Made by a program: the position numbers and the translations under genes
Notes under the pieces: model-generated
Databases searched by the model: none
What the model was told of the DNA's origin: nothing
The model's input: only the letters and a program-made list of their open reading frames with translations
Source: Fibrobacter sp.
Lineage (GTDB): Bacteria > Fibrobacterota > Fibrobacteria > Fibrobacterales > Fibrobacteraceae
Reading direction: 5' to 3'
Length of the DNA: 5,222 nucleotides
Assembly: GCA_017550445.1 (NCBI GenBank)
Contig: JAFZOV010000033.1
Span: forward strand, 1 to 5,222
Shown here: piece by piece, positions 1 through 5,222 of the stretch
How the letters are laid out: the number at the start of each line of letters is the position of its first letter
Numbering within the stretch: the stretch's first letter is position 1

Positions 1-846
1 CAGCGCAAGGACCAGAACCGCCGCGCCGAAGAAAAGATCGAAGAACTCAAGGCATTTATCCGCCGCTTCGCTTCTAACGCCGCTAAGGCCAAGCAGGCCA
101 CTAGCCGTAAGAAGCTTTTGGACAAGATGACCGTCGAAGAAATGCCGGCCTCCAGCCGTAAGTTTCCGTGGGTCAACTTCAAGATGGACCGCGAACCGGG
201 TAAGATTGTGCTCGAAGTCAAGAACGCAACGATTGACGGCGGCGACGGCATCATCTGCAAGGGGCTGAACTTCAGCTTGAACAGCGGCGACAAGGTCGCC
301 CTCGTCGGCGAATACGACACACTCAAGACGGCCTTCTTCCAGCTCATCGCTGAAGAAACCAAGAGCGACGAAGGCGTGCTCAAGTGGGGCAACACCATCA
401 GCTACAGCTACTTCCCCAAGAACAACGACGCTTACTTTGGCTGCGACCTCTCCCTCGTGGATTGGCTGCGTCAGTACAGCAAGGAACAGGACGAGACATT
501 CATCCGCGGATTCCTCGGTCGTATGCTCTTTACCGGCGAAGAAGCCCTCAAGAGCGCAAACGTACTCAGCGGTGGTGAAAAGGTGCGCTGCATGCTCTCT
601 AAGATGATGCTTGCAAACGCCAACTGCTTGCTTCTCGATGAACCAACCGCTCACCTCGACTTGGAAGCCATTACCGCCTTGAACAACGGCCTCACCGCCT
701 TCCAGGGCCCGATTATCTTCTGTTCTCAGGACCACGAATTCGTGCAGACGGTCGCTAACCGCGTGCTCGAACTCACACCGAACGGAGTGCTCGATCGCAG
801 CATCACCTTCGACGAATGGCTCGAAAGCAAGAAGAAAAAAAAATAA
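1..846 (+). CDS. ABC-F family ATPase, C-terminal part (YbiT/YkpA-like)
   Basis: This is the 3' end of a gene whose start lies before the window; 281 codons are visible and frame 1 is open from base 1. ABC-F proteins are soluble tandem-ATPase proteins without membrane segments that act on ribosomes. Visible residues 1-45 are the charged inter-domain linker typical of the family (lysine/arginine-rich, with the KAKQATSRKK stretch). The second nucleotide-binding domain follows: a degenerate Walker A GEYDTLKT (bases 307-330), the signature LSGGE (565-579), Walker B LLLDEPT (628-648) and the switch-loop region SQDHEF (724-741). The Walker A lacks the usual glycines but keeps Lys-Thr, which I recall as normal for the second domain of YbiT/YkpA-type members. 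The switch histidine position is Gln (codon 727-729). The protein ends in a poly-lysine tail. The TTG at 118 is an internal Leu codon, not a start. The ABC-F assignment is firm; the exact subfamily is less so. Confidence 0.93.
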   Translation, partial: QRKDQNRRAEEKIEELKAFIRRFASNAAKAKQATSRKKLLDKMTVEEMPASSRKFPWVNFKMDREPGKIVLEVKNATIDGGDGIICKGLNFSLNSGDKVALVGEYDTLKTAFFQLIAEETKSDEGVLKWGNTISYSYFPKNNDAYFGCDLSLVDWLRQYSKEQDETFIRGFLGRMLFTGEEALKSANVLSGGEKVRCMLSKMMLANANCLLLDEPTAHLDLEAITALNNGLTAFQGPIIFCSQDHEFVQTVANRVLELTPNGVLDRSITFDEWLESKKKKK

Positions 847-853
847 GTAATTA

Positions 854-879
854 GCCCCAGAATTCTGGGGCATTTTTTT
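854..879 (+). terminator. Rho-independent terminator of the ABC-F gene
   Basis: A perfect 18-base palindrome (854-871, GCCCCAGAATTCTGGGGC) is followed by A and seven Ts (873-879), starting 7 bases after the ABC-F stop codon. The GC-rich stem plus T-tract is a classic intrinsic terminator on the plus strand. The stop codon of the convergent exporter gene (878-880) lies in the T-tract. Read on the minus strand, the same hairpin is followed about 10 bases later by a T-run (complement of the A-run at 833-843), so it may also stop the minus-strand operon, less efficiently. Confidence 0.85.
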
Positions 880-2500
880 ATAACCGCACCACTTCGTCGC
901 AGATTTCGGACATCACCGAGCGATGCGTCACAAAGATCATCGTCTTGTCGGGGTAAGTCGCGAAAAGTCGTTCAAAGAGTTCACGTTCCGTGGCTTCATC
1001 AAGCGAAGAACTCACCTCGTCAAACAGCCAAATATTCCCCGGGCGTAAAAGTCCGCGGGCAATGGCAATGCGTTGCGCCTGGCCTTCACTTAAACCGCGG
1101 CCGCGCTCCCCTATTTCTGTATCCAAGCCATCAGGCAAATCCAGCACAAAATCGGCGCAAGCCGCATGCAAGGCGTTCTTTAATTCATCATCCGTTGCAT
1201 CGGGCTTCGCTATCAACAGATTCAGCCGAATACTTCCGCTCAGTAGCGTATTTCCCTGCGGCACATAAACGAAATTCGTACGGGTCTCTTTAGAAATAGC
1301 GCAGACTTCGGAATCTGAATAAAGCAGCATCCGACCGCTATCAGGCTTCACAAAGCCAAGTATCAGGCGGAACAAAGTTGTCTTGCCGATACCGGTCGTT
1401 CCCATAATCGCCGTTTTGCTACCGGGTTCAAAATCATGGCTAAAACCTTCCAAGATTTCGTGACGCTCTGTCGCATAGCCAAAATGCAAATTTTCCAAGC
1501 GTACGCCCAGCGAGCCTTCAAATGCCTTAGATTCATTTTCGCCTTCAGGCTCCTTGGACTTTTCCAAGTCTTCTAGGCGGTCAATGCTCGCCGTGGTATG
1601 CACCACTTGCGGCACCATATTCAAAATGGAAAGAATCGGGTGCTGAATCTGCCCCACCAGCTGCAGGAACGACGTCATCATACCAAACGTAATCGCACCA
1701 TCGCGCAGGCCGAGCCCGCCCCAAATAAAGGCGAGCAAATAACCAAGCCCAAACGCCGAACCCAACGCAAAACGAGAAATCGTCGTAAACCGGGTACGGC
1801 GAATCACGTCGCGTTCCAAATGCTGCTGCGTATCAAAAAGTCGGTCAGCGGCCCAATTTTCGCTTTCCAGCGAACGCAGCACCGCGTTAAATTCCACGCC
1901 TTCCTGCACCTGCATCTGAATTTTAGATTCACGGTCACGAATGGCAAGCGTCATGTTGCGAAGCTTGCGCGACACAAGCTTGCCAAACACGATAGCAACA
2001 GGCGTCAGCAGCAACAAGGCCCAGGCAAGCCGCGGATCAAACCAACGCATCAAGAGGAACGCACCTATCAGCTGCAAAGTTGTCACAAATATTTGCGGCA
2101 ACGTTTCCATGGTCGTGGTAGAAACATTTTCGATGTCTTTCGAAAGCCTCGACGCCACATCACCCGAATGAAGTTCCGCCCCCGCATAAAGACGCCGCAA
2201 GAACAGTCCTTCAAAGACCTGCAAACGCAACCGGTTCGACTGGCGAACCATCGCCACGTTGGTCATATAGTAAAATAATATTCGGAGTACAATGGCGCCT
2301 ACCACTGTAGCGACCAGCAGAGCAACCATTTGTACAATATCAGAATCAGTCCCTGTACGAATGGTCTCGTCAATAAAACGCTTGCTGAGCCACACCATCA
2401 GCAACCCAAGCGTAATGCGGCCCACGCCAAATACAATACGGACCGCGATATTTAGGCGGAATCCGTCAGTATTTTTCCATAGCCATGAAAGGTATTTCAT
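878..2500 (-). CDS. ABC exporter, fused membrane and ATPase domains
   Basis: This is a 540-residue half-transporter expected to homodimerise in the inner membrane and export a substrate using ATP. Residues ~15-305 form the six-helix exporter membrane domain, with hydrophobic stretches near 22-38, 58-78, 137-152, 158-174, 245-263 and 271-300. Residues ~332-540 are the ATPase: Walker A GTTGIGKT (367-374), Q-loop Gln415, signature LSEGQ (470-474), Walker B ending in Asp494-Glu495, D-loop SSLD and switch His526. All catalytic residues are present; LSEGQ is a mild variant of LSGGQ. There is no N-terminal C39 peptidase domain, so any leader cleavage must come from another protein, plausibly the peptidase encoded two genes upstream. 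An in-frame GTG at 2524 would add 8 residues, but the ATG at 2500 forms an ATGA overlap with the pqqD-like stop and is preferred. Substrate is unknown; a peptide is inferred from the neighbours. Confidence 0.93.
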   Translation of the reverse strand: MKYLSWLWKNTDGFRLNIAVRIVFGVGRITLGLLMVWLSKRFIDETIRTGTDSDIVQMVALLVATVVGAIVLRILFYYMTNVAMVRQSNRLRLQVFEGLFLRRLYAGAELHSGDVASRLSKDIENVSTTTMETLPQIFVTTLQLIGAFLLMRWFDPRLAWALLLLTPVAIVFGKLVSRKLRNMTLAIRDRESKIQMQVQEGVEFNAVLRSLESENWAADRLFDTQQHLERDVIRRTRFTTISRFALGSAFGLGYLLAFIWGGLGLRDGAITFGMMTSFLQLVGQIQHPILSILNMVPQVVHTTASIDRLEDLEKSKEPEGENESKAFEGSLGVRLENLHFGYATERHEILEGFSHDFEPGSKTAIMGTTGIGKTTLFRLILGFVKPDSGRMLLYSDSEVCAISKETRTNFVYVPQGNTLLSGSIRLNLLIAKPDATDDELKNALHAACADFVLDLPDGLDTEIGERGRGLSEGQAQRIAIARGLLRPGNIWLFDEVSSSLDEATERELFERLFATYPDKTMIFVTHRSVMSEICDEVVRL

Positions 2501-2766
2501 TCGACCACGTTCACGTTTTTCCACTGCTCTACAATGCTCATCACATCGGTCAGCGCGTCATCCGGAGCGACATTGTATTCATCGCAAAGCGCTTCGGCCA
2601 AGGCAACTATCGTAAATTCGCCAAGTTCGCTTGCACGTTGCCACAACCAGGTAGCGGTTTCGTTTAAGCAAAGGAGCTTGCCGAAATCAAGAGCACCAAT
2701 GCCTTCGCCCATAATGACCTGTTCACCACAGACCTCACGCAGAACAAATCCTTTCTTGATTCGCAT
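2497..2766 (-). CDS. PqqD-like peptide-binding (RRE) protein
   Basis: This is a small protein of 89 residues matching the PqqD fold, a winged-helix RiPP recognition element that binds the leader of a precursor peptide and presents it to modifying enzymes. Visible family features are an N-terminal strand region (KKGFVLREV then GEQVIM), the hallmark LNETATWLW near residues 34-42, and a C-terminal helical part with DEYNVAPDDALTDV and an IVEQW helix. Length is typical for stand-alone PqqD proteins. Three ATGs compete: 2784, 2769 and 2766. The one at 2766 has AAGGAG 6 bases upstream and gives the usual MRIKKGF-type beginning; 2769 has only 3 bases of spacing. The upstream peptidase stop (TAA, 2771-2769) shares one base with the 2769 ATG, so translation is coupled. 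Membership is well supported; which peptide it binds cannot be told from here. Confidence 0.85.
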   Translation of the reverse strand: MRIKKGFVLREVCGEQVIMGEGIGALDFGKLLCLNETATWLWQRASELGEFTIVALAEALCDEYNVAPDDALTDVMSIVEQWKNVNVVE

Positions 2767-2768
2767 CA

Positions 2769-3245
2769 TTAACTCCTTCGCCATTTCCGAACTCGGAGAT
2801 AGGCTCTATATAATTTAAGCAAATACTTCCGCAAAGGCAAAACTTTCACCCACATTTTTTGGACAAAATGTATAAAGGGCGTGTTAAGAGCTTGTCTTTT
2901 GCCATTCGAGCTCACTACATGGGACACTTTTGCATAAATATCTTTACATTTGCAGCACTCGCGGCCCTGCAAATTACCATCACCCATAAGCGTCACGCAT
3001 TCACCGTCTATCGAAATAATCCTATGGACAACGTAATGATTTTCCTCGACACAGGCAAGCACCACATCCATCGGCTTTACATTTTGGGGCTTAACCAAGA
3101 GTACGCTATCACGGCCACCTTCAATAAACGGGCGCATGCTTCTCCCGTTCACCGGGAAAATCACCTCGACACCTTCGTCAACTAAACGAATGGCCTCCGC
3201 AAGAACCAGCGAATCGTCAACCTTGTCAAAGGATCGCTTCGTCAT
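2769..3245 (-). CDS. S24/S26 family serine peptidase (SipW/Sec11-like)
   Basis: This is a 158-residue protein with the compact signal-peptidase/LexA-type catalytic fold. The nucleophile motif is NGRSMRPF (Ser36-Met37). The strand YVVHRI (His74) and the motif LMGDGN (Asp89) correspond to the VHRI and GDNN elements of the Sec11/SipW branch, where His replaces the general-base Lys of ordinary bacterial leader peptidases. The predicted active site is thus Ser36/His74/Asp89. Unlike true signal peptidases it has no N-terminal membrane segment; instead the C-terminal ~40 residues are hydrophobic and very basic, ending RVRKWRRS, and may lie on the membrane. A Cys cluster (97, 98, 100) follows the Asp. 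Start: the longer frame to 3326 is rejected, because the ATG at 3245 overlaps the kinase stop as ATGA and has GAGGA upstream. It probably processes the peptide handled by the neighbouring PqqD-like protein and exporter; that role is inferred. Confidence 0.85.
   Translation of the reverse strand: MTKRSFDKVDDSLVLAEAIRLVDEGVEVIFPVNGRSMRPFIEGGRDSVLLVKPQNVKPMDVVLACVEENHYVVHRIISIDGECVTLMGDGNLQGRECCKCKDIYAKVSHVVSSNGKRQALNTPFIHFVQKMWVKVLPLRKYLLKLYRAYLRVRKWRRS
2773..2778 (-). promoter_or_regulatory. Ribosome binding site of the pqqD-like gene
   Basis: AAGGAG on the minus strand lies inside the last codons of the peptidase gene. It sits 6 bases before the ATG at 2766 and 3 bases before the ATG at 2769, and too far inside the ORF to serve the ATG at 2784. 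It therefore decides for the shorter protein. Confidence 0.7.
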
Positions 3246-4180
3246 TCCTTTCCTCGTAACGACATGGCAACATGTTCCCTGCAAACTCGCGCAGCCTCTT
3301 CGTCGGGCAGGCACTCCAAATACCACACGGGAGCATTCATAGCAAGAGCATTTTCAGTTTTATGGAGTCCGTCGGCAATCACGCTTTCCCAACGCTTACC
3401 CGAAATACACGGAACCAAAGCCGCATAGGCTCTCACTCCACTCAGACGTTCAATTTTATTGTGCGGAGCCTGCGACAAAAGAACAAAACCACCCAAGGGA
3501 TAGACCTCGTTCTTGTAACAGGGCGTTTTACCGCTCCATGGCGAACCATAAACACGGGCAAGGCTTTTCCAGTTTTCGTCTTTTTCGATGCGCACCACGG
3601 GATTGTCGTCGTTCAGCAGTTCTGAGCCCTCGTTATACTTGAGCCAAAGCCTCGCATGGGTACTCTTACCCGTACCGCTCTTGCCCAAGAACACGTAGCC
3701 CTTACCTTTATAGCTCACCACAGCGGCATGGAACAGAGCCGTATTGTAAGAAGCCGACGCAATGGCGAACAGCACCATTATGGCATTATTCACAGCAAAC
3801 TTAATATGATGTGGCGAACAACCGGTCGGAACAAGCAAGTTTGCCTCTTTGTAATCTTTGGCGCAAATCAATATTCCGGCCACTTTATTCTGCAAGCGAA
3901 AATCAAATACGGCTTTTTCCTGTAATGAACCACAAATAATCTGTTGACCTTCTTCGTCCTGCACCAATTCTTCCGTATATTCAGGAAAAGACTCGCAATA
4001 TTCCACCGCAAGCGAAAACAGACTTTCGTCGGCATCGTCAATTTTTTCTACAAAGGGAATATAATTATCCATGTAATCGGCAAAAAAATTCTCACCGATA
4101 TTCTGAGACACTTCGATCAAGTGCCCCGCCACCTTGTAGCGGCATAAATGCAAATCAATCTTTTTCAGAACAAATTCCAT
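3242..4180 (-). CDS. HPr-kinase-like P-loop protein kinase
   Basis: This 312-residue protein has an N-terminal domain of its own (~1-140) and a C-terminal HPr kinase/PEP-carboxykinase-type nucleotide-binding domain (~150-305). The latter shows His151-Ala-Ala, the P-loop GKSGTGKST (166-174), the acidic pair LLNDDNPVVR (Asp191-Asp192), and GSPWSGKTP (212-220). The last segment, MNAPVWYLECLPDEEA, matches the usual end of HprK-related kinases. True HPr kinase/phosphorylase is a sugar-regulation enzyme acting on HPr; this divergent protein is more like the HprK-related kinases of peptide clusters, some of which (the lasso-peptide kinases ThcoK and PadeK) phosphorylate a Ser of the precursor. The position directly before a peptidase, a PqqD-like protein and an exporter supports a peptide-modifying role. 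It starts 3 bases after the DUF5662 stop with a weak GGA as binding site, and its stop overlaps the next start. Kinase fold is confident; substrate is unknown. Confidence 0.87.
   Translation of the reverse strand: MEFVLKKIDLHLCRYKVAGHLIEVSQNIGENFFADYMDNYIPFVEKIDDADESLFSLAVEYCESFPEYTEELVQDEEGQQIICGSLQEKAVFDFRLQNKVAGILICAKDYKEANLLVPTGCSPHHIKFAVNNAIMVLFAIASASYNTALFHAAVVSYKGKGYVFLGKSGTGKSTHARLWLKYNEGSELLNDDNPVVRIEKDENWKSLARVYGSPWSGKTPCYKNEVYPLGGFVLLSQAPHNKIERLSGVRAYAALVPCISGKRWESVIADGLHKTENALAMNAPVWYLECLPDEEAARVCREHVAMSLRGKE
3246..3255 (-). promoter_or_regulatory. Ribosome binding site of the S24/S26 peptidase gene
   Basis: GAGGAAAGGA immediately precedes the ATG at 3245; the GAGGA core leaves 5 bases to the start codon. 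It lies within the 3' end of the kinase gene and fixes the peptidase start at the ATGA overlap rather than at the upstream in-frame codon at 3326. Confidence 0.7.
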
Positions 4181-4183
4181 AAT

Positions 4184-4762
4184 TTATTCCGCTTCAGGCA
4201 GCACTTTGGTGCGCCGCATAAAGGCAAGAGTTTCTTTTTCGCCCTTTTCGGCAAGCATTTTGAGCAGAAAAAGCAACTTTCTATACGTTTTTTCGGTCAT
4301 CTTTTCGCGGGCTGTACTTTTGGTCAAATACAGCAACGGAGATTCCTGCGTATAGTTTAATTTGTTGTAAGTCTTGGAGGCTGCTACACGATCGCAGAAC
4401 ATTTCTTTGATGTAGCGATCGGGCATATCAATAGGCACCAGCTTTTTGGTCGCCATTTCGTAGTCGTACCAAAATTCAAAATGGTGCTTGTTGCGGCCCT
4501 TGTGATGCATCCACGCGAGGCTATAGCCCTTGTCGTTACGCTCGCCGTTGTTTGGCGACTGGTCACCCATGTAATACTTGGCCCCGGGAATAAATTCCGT
4601 CGGGCTGTATTTCGATAAATCATGGAACAGGCCCTGAAAGCCTATTCCGGCCTTAAAGCACAAGCGAACAACCTCGTTGCGGTGCTTGGTAATTGTTATG
4701 AAATGCTTTATCGGATGAAATTTCACAAACCCAATGATAGCATTTTTTCTAGATTTGGGCAA
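4184..4762 (-). CDS. DUF5662 family protein, HD-hydrolase-like residue pattern
   Basis: This 192-residue protein of unknown function resembles DUF5662. Recognisable blocks are ITKHR (24-28), FHDLSKYSPTEF (46-57), KGYSLAWMHHKGRNKHH (78-94) and MPDRYIKEMFCDRVAASK (113-130). The order His27, His47-Asp48, His86/His87 with His93/His94, then Asp124 resembles the H-HD-H-H-D metal ligands of HD-domain phosphohydrolases, so a metal-dependent hydrolase is possible; that is my inference, not a known activity. No membrane segment or signal peptide is visible. There is no in-frame ATG before the conserved part. The longest start is TTG at 4762, with no clear ribosome binding site; GTG at 4726 would give 180 residues and begin close to the conserved region. 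It is the first gene of the minus-strand operon, 3 bases before the kinase. Whether it works with the peptide genes or is merely co-transcribed is unclear. Confidence 0.8.
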   Translation of the reverse strand: MPKSRKNAIIGFVKFHPIKHFITITKHRNEVVRLCFKAGIGFQGLFHDLSKYSPTEFIPGAKYYMGDQSPNNGERNDKGYSLAWMHHKGRNKHHFEFWYDYEMATKKLVPIDMPDRYIKEMFCDRVAASKTYNKLNYTQESPLLYLTKSTAREKMTEKTYRKLLFLLKMLAEKGEKETLAFMRRTKVLPEAE

Positions 4763-4783
4763 AAACTTTAAAGAGGATTAATT
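4727..4783. promoter_or_regulatory. Presumed divergent promoter region between DUF5662 gene and ilvD
   Basis: The minus-strand operon and ilvD diverge here, with 21 bases between TTG 4762 and ATG 4784, or 57 if the operon starts at GTG 4726. The stretch is AT-rich. On the minus strand CATAAT (4786-4781) resembles a -10 box but has no good -35 at normal spacing. On the plus strand TTGTTA (4693-4698) and TGAAAT lie 17 bases apart, a weak pair. The ilvD promoter probably overlaps the 5' end of the DUF5662 gene. No T-box, leader peptide or attenuator is visible before ilvD. Confidence 0.3.
4773..4777 (+). promoter_or_regulatory. Ribosome binding site of ilvD
   Basis: GAGGA on the plus strand leaves 6 bases to the ATG at 4784. 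This supports that ATG, which also gives the standard MPKLRS beginning of IlvD. Confidence 0.65.
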
Positions 4784-5222
4784 ATGCCGAAACTTCGTTC
4801 GCTCAAGACTATGGAAGGCCGTGAAATGGCCGGTGCACGCGCCCTTTGGCACGCAACAGGAACCAAGGTGGAAGACTTTGGCAAGCCGGTTGTTTGCGTG
4901 GTAAACAGCTATACCCAGTTTGTTCCGGGCCACGTACACCTCAAAGACTTGGGCCAGGTGGTCGCCCGCGCGATTGAAGCCGCTGGCGGTGTCGCCAAGG
5001 AAATGAACACCATCGCAGTCGATGACGGTATCGCCATGGGCCACGACGGCATGCTCTACAGCTTGCCCAGCCGCGACCTGATCGCAGACTCCACCGAATA
5101 CATGGCAAATGCCCACCGCGCCGACGCCCTCGTTTGCATCTCTAACTGCGACAAGGTGACTCCGGGTATGCTCATGGCCGCCATGCGCCTCAACATCCCC
5201 GCCATCTTCGTTTCTGGCGGCC
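4784..5222 (+). CDS. ilvD: Dihydroxy-acid dehydratase, N-terminal part
   Basis: The first 146 codons are present and the gene continues beyond the window. IlvD is the cytoplasmic Fe-S and Mg-dependent enzyme that removes water from 2,3-dihydroxy-3-methylbutanoate and its isoleucine-pathway homologue, giving the 2-keto acids for valine, leucine and isoleucine. The family is unmistakable: [15 protein letters not shown] near 12-26, [17 protein letters not shown] near 41-57, [20 protein letters not shown] (78-97) with the Asp80-Asp81 pair, and [15 protein letters not shown] (118-132). Cys122 aligns with a cluster-binding cysteine of the family and Lys124 lies in the metal-site motif. The N-terminus needs no trimming: MPKLRS follows a GAGGA binding site. 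Codon use is strongly biased (AAG, CTC, GCC), as expected for a well-expressed housekeeping gene, and differs from the minus-strand operon next to it. Other amino-acid genes that might follow are outside the window. Confidence 0.97.
   Translation, partial: MPKLRSLKTMEGREMAGARALWHATGTKVEDFGKPVVCVVNSYTQFVPGHVHLKDLGQVVARAIEAAGGVAKEMNTIAVDDGIAMGHDGMLYSLPSRDLIADSTEYMANAHRADALVCISNCDKVTPGMLMAAMRLNIPAIFVSGG

Noticed and set aside
1598..2278. 226-residue plus-strand reading frame
   Set aside because: It is antisense to the exporter membrane domain, lacks any recognisable domain, is rich in Arg, His and Gln as expected of a complementary-strand shadow, and the minus-strand frame is a clear ABC exporter.
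3246..3326. 27-residue N-terminal extension of the peptidase
   Set aside because: It lies wholly inside the kinase gene, has no family character, and the ATGA overlap with a GAGGA site at 3245 is a much better start.
878..4180. A standard lasso-peptide cluster
   Set aside because: The kinase, PqqD-like protein and exporter fit, but there is no asparagine-synthetase-like cyclase, no transglutaminase-like leader protease and no precursor, so the lasso label is not supported.
3242..4180. Canonical HPr kinase/phosphorylase (hprK)
   Set aside because: Only the nucleotide-binding domain pattern is shared; the N-terminal half, the GSPWSGKTP segment and the gene neighbourhood fit the HprK-related kinases better, and no HPr gene is nearby.
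4778..5116. 112-residue minus-strand reading frame opposite ilvD
   Set aside because: The plus strand is unmistakable IlvD through the whole stretch; the antisense frame matches no family I recognise.

Overview
The window looks like part of a bacterial chromosome in which a compact block of five minus-strand genes sits between two plus-strand housekeeping genes. Codon use in the flanking genes (many AAG, CTC and GCC codons), mid-range GC and the gene types suggest a Gram-negative such as Fibrobacter or a relative. That assignment is an inference from general impression; no marker gene here fixes the taxon.

Layout. Bases 1-846 (+) are the 3' end of an ABC-F ATPase of the YbiT/YkpA type, closed by a perfect 18-bp palindrome with a T-tract (854-879). 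From 4762 down to 878 the minus strand carries, in transcription order: a DUF5662 family protein, an HPr-kinase-like P-loop kinase, a small S24/S26 (SipW/Sec11-like) peptidase, a PqqD-like winged-helix protein and a one-polypeptide ABC exporter. After 21 bp, ilvD (dihydroxy-acid dehydratase) starts divergently at 4784 (+) and runs off the window. There is no gene-free stretch over 100 bp, and I see no RNA gene, insertion sequence or CRISPR array.

How the genes fit together. The minus-strand genes are fused at their junctions: a 3-nt gap, an ATGA overlap, a TAATG-type junction and another ATGA overlap. They are almost certainly one translationally coupled operon. PqqD-like proteins are leader-peptide recognition modules in RiPP (ribosomally made, modified peptide) pathways, HPr-kinase-like enzymes phosphorylate some lasso-peptide precursors, a peptidase can remove a leader, and the exporter (which has no peptidase domain of its own) can secrete the product. 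Together they look like a minimal 'bind, phosphorylate, cleave, export' peptide cassette. It has no precursor peptide, cyclase or radical SAM enzyme in the window, and no room for them. The substrate must be encoded elsewhere, or the system does something other than standard RiPP maturation. This cassette is the item most worth following up.
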